In this document: piece by piece, positions 45,136 to 53,329 of the stretch
How the letters are laid out: each line of letters begins with the position of its first letter
Position numbering within the stretch: the stretch's first letter is position 1
Origin: Herminiimonas sp.
GTDB taxonomy: Bacteria; Pseudomonadota; Gammaproteobacteria; Burkholderiales; Burkholderiaceae
Assembly: GCF_030655415.1 (NCBI RefSeq)
Contig: NZ_JAURVN010000011.1
Location: 72,024 to 136,023, forward strand
DNA: 64,000 bases
Direction of reading: 5' to 3'
Made by a program: the position numbers and the translations under genes
Notes under the pieces: generated by a model
The model's database searches: none
What the model was told of the DNA's origin: nothing
What the model saw: only the letters and a program-made list of their open reading frames with translations

Positions 45136-46043
45136 CGTGCATTTCCTTGCCAAAAATCGTAAAAATTGAACCAGTTATACGGTGCGAGGCGGGCAAAATG
45201 TTCCAGCCGACCTACATACGCAATGATCGCGGCATCAATTGCCTGCTGCGAATTGCGACGCTCACCGTTTTCGTCATCGCTGAAATCGGCAATTTTCTCA
45301 ATATTGATTTCATATCGATTACCGCCGCGATACATACCGACCATCAGGAACACCGGCCTGCGCATCATGGCGGCCATCCGGAACGGCCCCACTGCAAAAT
45401 ATGCGGTTTCACCCAAGAAGGTAATCGGGAAGTTACGTTCATGACCAAGCGTACGATCGGCCAGAATGCCGATGATGCCGCCTTCTGCCAACCTGTCCTT
45501 GACCGTCAACATGGCACTTAAGTTTCCCAAAGGGACAATTTCCTGCTGTGCTTGCGGATTAATCGCAGCCATTAGCGCACCGATCTTGCGCGCATTTTCT
45601 TCATACATCAGCAATACAAGTTTGAGCTCTTCCCGCTTGCGGGACACCAACCTGACCGCCTCAAAACTACCCATGTGAGCGCCCATGACAAAAACTCCTC
45701 CTGCACGCTCTGCATCGGTCTGGTCTTCGTAATCATCGCGCAACACTTGGATGTCGAATAAATCAGCGCGATTGAGTAGAAAATAAACACGATCCAGCAG
45801 AACACCCGCGAAAACAAGGAAGTGTTTGAATATTTCGTGCCAGCGCGGCTTGCGGCCAAGCACACGCGATAGATACGCTGCCGACGCCTTGCGCGAATCG
45901 GCGACCACAATAAAAAAATACAGTGAAATCGGATACAGCAACAGGCGCGTCGCACGTCTGCCAAACAAGGTTGCCATCTTCACCATGAAGCGCAGCAGCC
46001 CGATGGAGCCGCGCTCCTTCTTTTCAGTCCAGTCCTGCGACAT
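45132..46043 (-). CDS. LpxL/HtrB-type lysophospholipid acyltransferase
   Basis: A ~303-residue membrane acyltransferase of the lipid A lauroyl/myristoyl type. The motif HMGSFE near residue 120 (His-x4-Glu) is the catalytic feature, followed by the conserved GIIGILADRTLG and VFLMVGMYR. An N-terminal hydrophobic segment anchors it. It may acylate the polyene or a glycolipid carrier in the inner membrane. An upstream ATG at 46070 is possible; 46043 is preferred because AGGG lies upstream. It is upstream of flavoenzyme 2 and downstream of the ApeG-like gene, by 72 nt. Confidence 0.82.
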   Translation of the reverse strand: MSQDWTEKKERGSIGLLRFMVKMATLFGRRATRLLLYPISLYFFIVVADSRKASAAYLSRVLGRKPRWHEIFKHFLVFAGVLLDRVYFLLNRADLFDIQVLRDDYEDQTDAERAGGVFVMGAHMGSFEAVRLVSRKREELKLVLLMYEENARKIGALMAAINPQAQQEIVPLGNLSAMLTVKDRLAEGGIIGILADRTLGHERNFPITFLGETAYFAVGPFRMAAMMRRPVFLMVGMYRGGNRYEINIEKIADFSDDENGERRNSQQAIDAAIIAYVGRLEHFARLAPYNWFNFYDFWQGNAR

Positions 46044-46115
46044 AAAATTTGTTTTCCCTTGTAGTGACATTTTTACTGATATTTTCAAGCGCCGGATTAT
46101 ATAGACGAGAAGGTT

Positions 46116-46784
46116 TCAGACCTTGTTTTTGCTATTGAAATAAGCGGACACGCTTTCCTTGATCGTCGCATGCTTGAAATCGGGATTGACCCGTTTCCTG
46201 CAGAAATATTCTCCGACAAACATCAGGATAACCAGCGGCCAGTTCAGAATATTGGCAAATACCGACCATGTTTCGATCGACGCCACATAAAAAATCAGCA
46301 ACGAAACCAGCAACTGCATGGCGAAGAAAATGGCCCATGCAGCAGTTACGGTACGCGTATAGCGCACCACATCATCCGGCATGTCTGGATGTATCGTACG
46401 AGCCAGAGTAGTAATGATTGGTGTACGTCCCACAAGCAACGTCTGCGCAAAAAACCAGCACAGCATCGTATTGCAGGCGATATGCTGAATCAGATAAATC
46501 CAGTCCAGCCGTACCAGCAGCGTCGACCATAATGCGATCGTGATGCACGTCAGCACCACACCTACCGTCAGTCCTGCCACCAGCCTCACCATGGCATTGC
46601 TGATGACTTGCTTCAGCGCCGCAGCCGTGCCCCAAGCGGCGATACCAATAATCGGCACCACCAGCATGAAGACAGCAATCTGCCGCCAGATGCTTTGTGC
46701 GTCCTGCACCATCAGGGCGACGTGACTCAGCGATACATAGACGATGATTGCGGCAACGAATAACAGTGTTTTTACAAACGGCAT
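46116..46784 (-). CDS. polytopic membrane protein of the aryl polyene locus (COG4648-like)
   Basis: A 222-residue inner-membrane protein with about six hydrophobic segments (FVKTLLFVAAIIVYVSLSHV, then FMLVVPIIGIAAWGTAAAL, and later ones). A soluble tail has YFCRKRVNPDF and DHATIKES-like charged residues. The family is found in aryl polyene loci (ApeG-type) and has no known function. It lies between the GT2 gene (85 nt) and the acyltransferase (72 nt) on the same strand. Confidence 0.75.
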   Translation of the reverse strand: MPFVKTLLFVAAIIVYVSLSHVALMVQDAQSIWRQIAVFMLVVPIIGIAAWGTAAALKQVISNAMVRLVAGLTVGVVLTCITIALWSTLLVRLDWIYLIQHIACNTMLCWFFAQTLLVGRTPIITTLARTIHPDMPDDVVRYTRTVTAAWAIFFAMQLLVSLLIFYVASIETWSVFANILNWPLVILMFVGEYFCRKRVNPDFKHATIKESVSAYFNSKNKV

Positions 46785-46869
46785 GGCTACTTCGCTTTAC
46801 AAAATCATCGTTGTTGGTGAGCAGCAAAAACCTGCGTGAAAAACTGTTTGATGGCAGTTCGGCACGGGA

Positions 46870-47628
46870 TCATCGCGCAGTCAGTTTGCGCGCAAGCAGA
46901 ATCGGCAGCCGAACAAGAAAACCAAAAAATAGCCGTGTATGCATCCATGTCAGCAGCTTGTTGTCGCGCCAGTAGTTGAAGTGGGAGACGCCACCTTCAT
47001 CAGCATTAAGGTACTTGACCTTGGCCGGCACATTGATGGGCTTGACGCCATACCAGCATAGGCGCACCACTGCTTCCGGATCGAAATCAAAACGTCGCAT
47101 CCAGTGATGCGAACGCATGATGTCCACCAACGGTCCGATCGGGTAGACGCGAAAGCCAAACAACGAATCGCCTATGCCAGCCCAGCAGGTTTCCAGATTG
47201 GCCCACCAGTTCGAAATCTTGCGTCCCTTAACCCGCAAGCTGGGTGCGCTGGCATCGAATACCGGTACGCCGAGCACCATCGCTGCAGGACTCGCGATCG
47301 ATTTTTCCATGAAGAGCGGAATCATTGTCGCGTCATGCTGGCCATCCGAATCCATCGTCAGAATATGCGTGTAACCCTGCTGTGCGGCCAGCTCCATCCC
47401 GCGCAAAACTGCCGCGCCTTTGCCGCCATTCTTCGGCAACAACACGACATGCAAACCGTCATCCTGCTCTGCCATACGCTGCAATTCAGCGGCAGATCCG
47501 TCGGTACTACCATCGACGACGACCCACACCGGATTCCACTGCTGCCTGGCCGACTGCACGGTTGCATAAACGGTACTGCCCGGGTTGTAGCTCGGGATCA
47601 GCACCAGATGCGTTGAAGAAACTTGCAT
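46870..47628 (-). CDS. family 2 glycosyltransferase of the pigment operon
   Basis: A 252-residue GT-A fold glycosyltransferase. The nucleotide-sugar site is seen in VLIPSYNPGSTVYATVQSA, VVDGSTDGSAAEL and the metal-binding LTMDSDGQHDATM, about residues 90-102. It is a single domain with one weak hydrophobic stretch near the end. In aryl polyene loci GT2 and PlsC-type proteins occur together, where they are proposed to join the polyene to a glycolipid carrier. It starts 21 nt after the acyltransferase gene. Confidence 0.85.
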   Translation of the reverse strand: MQVSSTHLVLIPSYNPGSTVYATVQSARQQWNPVWVVVDGSTDGSAAELQRMAEQDDGLHVVLLPKNGGKGAAVLRGMELAAQQGYTHILTMDSDGQHDATMIPLFMEKSIASPAAMVLGVPVFDASAPSLRVKGRKISNWWANLETCWAGIGDSLFGFRVYPIGPLVDIMRSHHWMRRFDFDPEAVVRLCWYGVKPINVPAKVKYLNADEGGVSHFNYWRDNKLLTWMHTRLFFGFLVRLPILLARKLTAR

Positions 47629-47649
47629 GAAGAAAAATCCTGAAAATGA

Positions 47650-48453
47650 TTAATGTTGCGCTTCAATCGATGCGCAGCAATTGGGTTCGGTGCTTGCAGG
47701 TTGTCGCGCGGTAGACAACTCTTGCTCAAAATATTCCTGCATCTCGGCGATCAGGTTTTTGACGTTCGATGTCGGGGAAAAACGTCGCCCGACGCGCACG
47801 CGAAAATGGACAGGAAATTCCGGCACCCGATAAATGGGCCAGCCCTTGCCTAAAAATCCGGAATCGGATTCGATCAATATTGTCTGAACATCGGAGCCGG
47901 TTCGCTTGGCGATCACCGCAACTGTTCCCTGGAATTCATTGACCGTTGCATTACGTGTACGCGTCCCTTCCGGAAACAGTAGCAACTGGCTGCCGATACT
48001 CAGTTCTTGTCCTGCGATATTCACGATATCGCGTATCGATTTATTCGGAATGTAACCGGCCATTTTTGCGCCATGCCCAAATAACACGTTCTTCAGAACC
48101 TGCTCTTTCATGATGCACACCACATTGGACAGACGTGACGTAATCAACAAAGCGTCCAGCAGCGAGGGATGATTACAGGCGAGGATGATGCCGCGGTCGT
48201 TCAGCAAGGCATCAATTTCGGAAAGATCCAGATGAAGGATATTCAATGACTGCAAGACACTGAAATACATGCGAAACGTATGTGTAATCGCATTGCGTGC
48301 ATTCTGCTTGCGCTGATCAGACGGCAAGACCAGTGAATACAGAAGCAGTCCGATCGAACCGGCAATCATGACGGCGCCCAGCAGCAACAGTCCAAACAGA
48401 AGGATCAGGAAATTATGCGCATTCTGAAGTCGTTTTTTTAACAGGTGCATCAT
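47650..48453 (-). CDS. PlsC-type 1-acylglycerol-3-phosphate-like acyltransferase
   Basis: A 267-residue acyltransferase with the His-x4-Asp motif NHPSLLD at 94-100 and the glycerol-phosphate motif FPEGTRTRN near 160-168. A strong N-terminal membrane segment (FLILLFGLLLLGAVMIAGSI) anchors it. It is the first gene of the minus-strand operon and its family is regular in aryl polyene loci, where it is proposed to acylate the carrier or the final product. The ATG codon is followed by a second Met. Confidence 0.85.
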   Translation of the reverse strand: MMHLLKKRLQNAHNFLILLFGLLLLGAVMIAGSIGLLLYSLVLPSDQRKQNARNAITHTFRMYFSVLQSLNILHLDLSEIDALLNDRGIILACNHPSLLDALLITSRLSNVVCIMKEQVLKNVLFGHGAKMAGYIPNKSIRDIVNIAGQELSIGSQLLLFPEGTRTRNATVNEFQGTVAVIAKRTGSDVQTILIESDSGFLGKGWPIYRVPEFPVHFRVRVGRRFSPTSNVKNLIAEMQEYFEQELSTARQPASTEPNCCASIEAQH

Positions 48454-48934
48454 GTCGTGAAATTCAAAAACACTATCGGGTCTTGCTCTCGTAAAGATGC
48501 GCTAATTTCCGCGCATCGCTTTAAATCTCTTGCATCACCCTATCCGTGCAGAAGCATACCGACAGCTTGCAGATGTTAGATTGATCGAGTGAAAATTATA
48601 GCGTGAATGATCGCGATTACCTTCGCATTTCAGAGCTGCGGACGACTGTGTGTTGTGATATCCACGCTTTTGTAAAATCTGCATGGTTATGGGATTGACA
48701 AGCGAAATTGAAATAGCAATATCATGTACGAGCGCATCGCTCGATGAACTGCGTTTCATCACTTCAGCGGCGACCTTAGGAAGCAATCTGGAGACAAAAG
48801 CAAGCGCCGTGAAACAGAATGGGGCTATTGCACAACAATCCAGCGCGACACCGGCTTGCGTTCCGCCAATCTGGCCCTATCGCAAAAAAATAGGCCTATA
48901 ATTCTTGCCAGAGCCCTTTCTTGTGCATCGTGTA
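48454..48934. other. 481-nt intergenic region between the pigment operon and ptsN
   Basis: No gene is supported here. On the plus strand it holds TTGACA (48695-48700) with AATATC 17 nt later, and a TATAAT (48897-48902) 33 nt before the ptsN ATG, overlapping the inverted repeat GGCC.CTAT / ATAGGCC. On the minus strand it must contain the promoter of the pigment operon, but I could not place it convincingly. Short open frames at 48535-48786 (minus) and 48683-48901 (plus) resemble no protein I know. Confidence 0.6.
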
Positions 48935-49408
48935 ATGAACCATTTAAGCCAGATTCTCCCTCCCAGCAATGTCGTGCTCGACTTAGATGTCTCCAGCAAA
49001 AAACGTACATTTGAGCAGGTCGGTTTGATTTTTGAAAATAATTGCGGCATCGCCCGTTCGGTCGTCTCCGAGAACCTGTTCGCGCGCGAACGTCTGGGCT
49101 CGACCGGCCTCGGTCACGGCGTTGCGGTTCCACACGGCCGTATCAAGGGATTGAAAGCGCCACTGGCAGCATTTGTTCGCCTGGCCCAACCTATCCCTTT
49201 TGAGTCACCAGACGGACAGCCGGTCAACCTGCTGATTTTTCTGCTGATCCCCGACAACGTCACGCAACAGCATCTGGAAATCCTGTCAGAACTGGCAGAA
49301 ATGTTTTCCGATGAAGCTTTCCGCACCTTGCTGTCGACGACCGAAGATGCGGCTGCTGTGCATGCACGTTTGATCACTTGGCAACCTAGCCTGCAAAGTT
49401 CAAACTAA
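48935..49408 (+). CDS. ptsN: nitrogen regulatory PTS protein EIIA-Ntr
   Basis: EIIA component of the nitrogen-related phosphotransferase system; it receives phosphate from NPr and regulates potassium and nitrogen metabolism. The phosphorylatable His is in GLGHGVAVPHGRIKG (the HG of VPHGR near residue 73). The ATG at 48935 (MNHLSQILPPSNVVLDLDV) begins where the family begins; an in-frame TTG at 48905 would add ten residues. hprK and rapZ follow, the usual order. Upstream, where rpoN and hpf normally lie in betaproteobacteria, the pigment locus is found instead. Confidence 0.9.
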   Translation: MNHLSQILPPSNVVLDLDVSSKKRTFEQVGLIFENNCGIARSVVSENLFARERLGSTGLGHGVAVPHGRIKGLKAPLAAFVRLAQPIPFESPDGQPVNLLIFLLIPDNVTQQHLEILSELAEMFSDEAFRTLLSTTEDAAAVHARLITWQPSLQSSN

Positions 49409-49486
49409 GCTGTCGCCCGGTTCGTACGGCGCGCATCTGTTTTCGTCTCTGGTTTCCGCCACTTAGTCCAAGTACTTACGCACACC

Positions 49487-50425
49487 ATGCCATTACCGAC
49501 CCCGCTCACTATCCAGCAACTCTACGACGACAACCGTGAATCGCTGCAGTTGGGTTGGTTCGCCGGATTTCCCGGTGGCGAGCGATTGATTTCCGGCGAT
49601 GCGACTTCTGCCGCCGATCAGGTCGGACATTTAAATCTGATTCATCCTGGCCGTATCCAGATTTTCGGTCATCAGGAAATCGAATACTACAAACGTCTTT
49701 CTGCAGCCTCGCGCGCCTATCAAGGTGCAGAACTGGTTGCGGGAGAACCGCCAGCATTCATCATTGCGCAAGGTCTGGACACACCGGAAGACATCATGGC
49801 GATCTGTGATGAGAAAAATATTCCGCTGTTCTCGACACCGCTGCCCGCTGCGCAAGTCATCGATTACCTGCGCGTTTATCTTTCCAAAAAACTGGCGCAA
49901 CGCATCACAATGCACGGCGTGTTCATGGATGTGCTCGGCGTCGGCGTATTGATCACAGGCGAATCGGGTTTGGGTAAAAGCGAACTCGGCCTCGAATTAA
50001 TTTCGCGCAATCATGGTCTGGTAGCAGATGACGCAGTGGAATTTGCCCGCATTGCACCGCACATGATTGAAGGTCGTTGCCCGCCGTTGCTGCAAAATTT
50101 ACTGGAAGTACGCGGCCTCGGTTTGCTCGATATCCGCACCATCTTTGGCGAAACTGCAGTCCGTCGCAAAATGCGACTCAAGCTGATCGTGCATCTGGTG
50201 CGCCGTACTACGCTGGAAGAAAATTACGAACGCTTGCCGCTCGCGCAAAGTGAAGAAATTCTCGGCCTGCCGATACGCAAAGTAGTGATTCCCGTTGAAG
50301 CCGGTCGAAATTTGGCGGTTTTGCTAGAAGCGGCGGTACGCAATACGATCTTGCAGTTACGTGGCATCGACACGCTAAAAGACTTCATGCTGCGCCAGCA
50401 AAAAGCGATGGAAAGCGACGACTAA
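49487..50425 (+). CDS. hprK: HPr kinase/phosphorylase
   Basis: Bifunctional kinase and phosphorylase of the HPr serine. Walker A is GESGLGKS at residues 158-165, and the family signature around residues 200-215 is [17 protein letters not shown]. The 312 residues fit HprK of proteobacteria that lack sugar PTS. It lies 78 nt after ptsN and before rapZ. Confidence 0.93.
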   Translation: MPLPTPLTIQQLYDDNRESLQLGWFAGFPGGERLISGDATSAADQVGHLNLIHPGRIQIFGHQEIEYYKRLSAASRAYQGAELVAGEPPAFIIAQGLDTPEDIMAICDEKNIPLFSTPLPAAQVIDYLRVYLSKKLAQRITMHGVFMDVLGVGVLITGESGLGKSELGLELISRNHGLVADDAVEFARIAPHMIEGRCPPLLQNLLEVRGLGLLDIRTIFGETAVRRKMRLKLIVHLVRRTTLEENYERLPLAQSEEILGLPIRKVVIPVEAGRNLAVLLEAAVRNTILQLRGIDTLKDFMLRQQKAMESDD

Positions 50426-50570
50426 CGGTCGGCTTAAAAACCACTGTAGTCCGCGTCACCCATGTTTTTCTCTGCGACTCATCATCAACAGCTATAGTCA
50501 ATTTTCTAAATTCCACAAAGCTCTTGCCGCTGTCGTGTAGCTCATCGCCGCTTGCGGTATGATTGACGCC

Positions 50571-51434
50571 ATGCGGATTATTCTCATCACAGGCATCTCC
50601 GGCTCCGGCAAATCTGTCGGGCTCAAAGTTCTCGAAGACGCGGGTTATTTTTGCGTCGACAACCTGCCTCCAAATTTATTACGCGCGCTGGTTGCCACCT
50701 GCATACAAGAACATACCGACACGCTGGCCGTCGCAGTGGATGCGCGCAGCGCAAGTTCTCTGCTCAGTCTGCCTACAGATATCATCTGGCTGCGCGAGCA
50801 AGGTCACGAGGTAAAAGTTCTGTTCCTGACTGCAAAAACTGATTCGCTGATCGCTCGGTTTTCTGAAACACGCCGCAGTCATCCACTTTCACATCGCGTC
50901 TTTAGCCCGCAAAATACCGCTGGCCCCAGCACCTTGACCGAATGCATACGCGAAGAACGCGAAATGCTGGCCGACATCGAAGAAATTGGTCACGTCATCG
51001 ACACCTCAGGCATGAGCGCCAACAAATTACGGGCATGGATCAAGGGCTTGGTAGCCAGTGAACATTCGCCGCTGACTTTGCTGTTCGAATCATTTGCTTT
51101 TAAATTTGGTGTGCCGCTCGATGCCGATCTGGTATTCGATGTGCGCGTATTACCGAATCCACATTACGACGCCACTTTACGTCCGCTGACTGGCCGCGAC
51201 GCGCCAGTGCAAGCTTTTCTGCAGGCGCAAACCGATGCTACTGAATTAATCGCTGATATTCGCGGCTTTGTCGAAAAATGGCTGCCGGCCTTCAAGCAAG
51301 ATAACCGCAGCTATCTGACGGTCGCGATTGGTTGCACCGGAGGTCAACATAGGTCGGTTTATATCGTTGAGCAACTCGCGCAATATTTCCGTCCGGCTGA
51401 ACACGTATTGGTGCGTCATCGCGAACTCGATTGA
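50571..51434 (+). CDS. rapZ: RNase adapter protein RapZ
   Basis: P-loop protein that presents small RNAs to RNase E in enterobacteria; nucleotide-binding relatives are also found in firmicutes. Walker A GISGSGKS is at residues 8-15, and the C-terminal domain with [15 protein letters not shown] and [16 protein letters not shown] is conserved. The ATG at 50571 (MRIILITG) begins the family; an ATG at 50559 would add four residues. It is the last gene of the ptsN-hprK-rapZ group. Confidence 0.93.
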   Translation: MRIILITGISGSGKSVGLKVLEDAGYFCVDNLPPNLLRALVATCIQEHTDTLAVAVDARSASSLLSLPTDIIWLREQGHEVKVLFLTAKTDSLIARFSETRRSHPLSHRVFSPQNTAGPSTLTECIREEREMLADIEEIGHVIDTSGMSANKLRAWIKGLVASEHSPLTLLFESFAFKFGVPLDADLVFDVRVLPNPHYDATLRPLTGRDAPVQAFLQAQTDATELIADIRGFVEKWLPAFKQDNRSYLTVAIGCTGGQHRSVYIVEQLAQYFRPAEHVLVRHRELD

Positions 51435-51506
51435 TGCAATGAAAAATCTGCGTTGTATTTACTTGTACAAGTAAATACGCAAACTCTACCTTGCTCCATT
51501 TTCATC

Positions 51507-52130
51507 ATGCCTGAAAACGAAAACTGGCTTCCGCTGTTCCCCCTCAACACCGTCCTTTTCCCTGACGGCATACTGCCTCTCAAAATTTTTGAAACGCGCT
51601 ACATAGACATGGTGCGCGATTGCATGAAAAAGGATGCGCCATTTGGCGTTGTCTTGATCAAATCGGGGCAAGAAATTGGCACGGCTGCAGAACCGGAAAA
51701 CGTCGGTTGTCTGGCGGTCATTACCAACTGGGACGCGCCACAACTCGGTGTGCTGCTGTTGCGTACGCAAGGTGGCTCACGTTTTCGTATCCTAGAAATC
51801 CGTACGCACAAAGATCAACATCTGGAAGCACGCGTTGAAATATTGGACAACATCGCCAGTGGAATAAAGAAGGAACATGCGGCCTGCGCCAACACGCTGG
51901 AACTCGTGATCCACGATATCAACAACACGGGACGCGCTGAACATGGAGCGGATTTTGAAAATCCATTTGCAAAAAAATTGCAGTTGAATGATGCTGGCTG
52001 GGTCGCTAATCGGTGGAGTGAAATATTGCCGATACCGTTAAAGGCGAAGCAAAAATTACTGGAATTGGATGATCCGCAAATTCGTTTGACGATTGTGTAT
52101 CAGTATCTGCAACAGCATCAGATTATCTAA
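51507..52130 (+). CDS. Lon N-terminal (LON substrate-binding) domain protein
   Basis: A 207-residue protein with only the LON substrate-binding domain, no ATPase or protease part. Landmarks are WLPLFPLNTVLFPDGILPL, IFETRYIDMVRDCMKK and the C-terminal LLELDDPQIRLTIVYQYL. It is common next to mutY/rapZ in this group and its function is not known. The ATG at 51507 is used because the upstream open frame is not conserved-looking. It converges on mutY; the 3' ends are 8 nt apart. Confidence 0.87.
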   Translation: MPENENWLPLFPLNTVLFPDGILPLKIFETRYIDMVRDCMKKDAPFGVVLIKSGQEIGTAAEPENVGCLAVITNWDAPQLGVLLLRTQGGSRFRILEIRTHKDQHLEARVEILDNIASGIKKEHAACANTLELVIHDINNTGRAEHGADFENPFAKKLQLNDAGWVANRWSEILPIPLKAKQKLLELDDPQIRLTIVYQYLQQHQII

Positions 52131-52138
52131 AGTCTTAC

Positions 52139-53329
52139 TCAAGCTAGATTAGATAACAGATCCGGCTCGCCTATCAGCGCAAGCAACAATTTCTTGATAG
52201 GTGCAGGCAAAGGCGCAACCGCCATTCTGCTTAATGGATACCAGTTCTGAGTAGTTTGTCCGGCGCTTTGCAAACGACGTGACAAATTAATTCGATATGG
52301 CGTGATATGCAATTTGAAGTGCGTGAAGGTATGCGAAAACTCTGTCAGTTTTTCCACTGAAGCAGGCACGCCAAATACTGCGGTTGCACGAGTCACTGCG
52401 ATATCAAAATCTGCATTACCTGGTTCTAGCGCCGCATCCATTTCCGGCAAGGACAACAAACCGCCCCAAATGCCTTTGTCCGGACGCTGCTCCAGCAAGA
52501 TCTGATCATCATCAATAATCAACAACATCGCTATCGATTTTTCCGGCACAGTTTTTTTCGGTTTGCGTATCGGTAGTTCGTTGGTTCTACCGGTCGCATA
52601 TGCAACGCAGCGCTGCGCCAGCGGGCAGCGATTGCACGATGGTCGATTACGCGTACACAAAGTCGCGCCCAAATCCATCAAACCTTGCGTGTACGCTTCC
52701 ACACCAGTTGCAGGAAGCAAGGCAACTGCGCGCAACCACATTTCATTCTCTACAGCTTTTTCACCGGGATAGCGTTCGACGCCAAACACCCGCGCAAATA
52801 CGCGCTTGACGTTACCGTCCAGAATTGCCGCACGCGTGCCGTAGGAAAATGCTGCGATCGCCGCCGCAGTCGAGCGGCCAATGCCGGGCAACTCCTCAAG
52901 CACGGCAGGATCGCTGGGAAATATGCCGCCGTGTTGCGCGACAATCGCCTGCGCACATTTATGCAGATTGCGCGCGCGTGAGTAATAGCCGAGCCCGCTC
53001 CAATGCGCCATCACTTCTTCGGACGGCGCTGTAGCCAGCGATTCTACGGTCGGGAAAGTTTGCAGGAAGCGTTGGTAGTAAGGGATCACAGCCGCAACCT
53101 GCGTCTGCTGCAACATGATCTCGGACAACCAGACACGATAAGCATCGCGCGTATTTTGCCAAGGCAAGGCATGACGTCCGTGCTGCTTTTGCCAATCAAT
53201 CACATCTTTTGAAAAAGATGGATCGGTTAAATTCGCTGCAAGTACATCCTTTGCAGCATCCTTTTTTACATTTGCTTTTTGATCTGAAGAACCTGCAACA
53301 GCTTGCTGCTCATTGACTACACGTTTCAT
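52139..53329 (-). CDS. mutY: A/G-specific adenine DNA glycosylase
   Basis: Removes adenine mispaired with 8-oxoguanine. The helix-hairpin-helix GPD region is ELPGIGRSTAAAIAAFSYG then LDGNVKRVFARVFG; the Glu of HWSGLGYYSRARNLHK precedes it. The Fe-S cluster Cys are in CTRNRPSCNRCPLAQRC. A C-terminal Nudix-like MutT domain follows (IAMLLIIDDDQILLEQR). The N-terminus is about 40 residues longer than usual, with a Lys/Ala-rich lead. Its ATG follows the dynamin gene stop directly (TAGATG). Confidence 0.94.
   Translation of the reverse strand: MKRVVNEQQAVAGSSDQKANVKKDAAKDVLAANLTDPSFSKDVIDWQKQHGRHALPWQNTRDAYRVWLSEIMLQQTQVAAVIPYYQRFLQTFPTVESLATAPSEEVMAHWSGLGYYSRARNLHKCAQAIVAQHGGIFPSDPAVLEELPGIGRSTAAAIAAFSYGTRAAILDGNVKRVFARVFGVERYPGEKAVENEMWLRAVALLPATGVEAYTQGLMDLGATLCTRNRPSCNRCPLAQRCVAYATGRTNELPIRKPKKTVPEKSIAMLLIIDDDQILLEQRPDKGIWGGLLSLPEMDAALEPGNADFDIAVTRATAVFGVPASVEKLTEFSHTFTHFKLHITPYRINLSRRLQSAGQTTQNWYPLSRMAVAPLPAPIKKLLLALIGEPDLLSNLA

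Noticed and set aside
48872..48883. Sigma-54-like TGGCCCTATCGC before ptsN
   Set aside because: The GG and GC are 7 nt apart, not the required 10.
48683..48901. 72-codon frame before ptsN
   Set aside because: Overlaps promoter-like sequences and matches no protein known to me; kept as non-coding.
51507..52130. Lon protease
   Set aside because: Only the N-terminal LON domain is present; the ATPase and protease parts are missing.
52123..52156. AT-rich inverted repeat TTATCTAA/TTAGATAA at the convergent ends of the Lon-domain gene and mutY
   Set aside because: Weak stem, no T-run, and it overlaps the coding ends; not enough for a terminator call.
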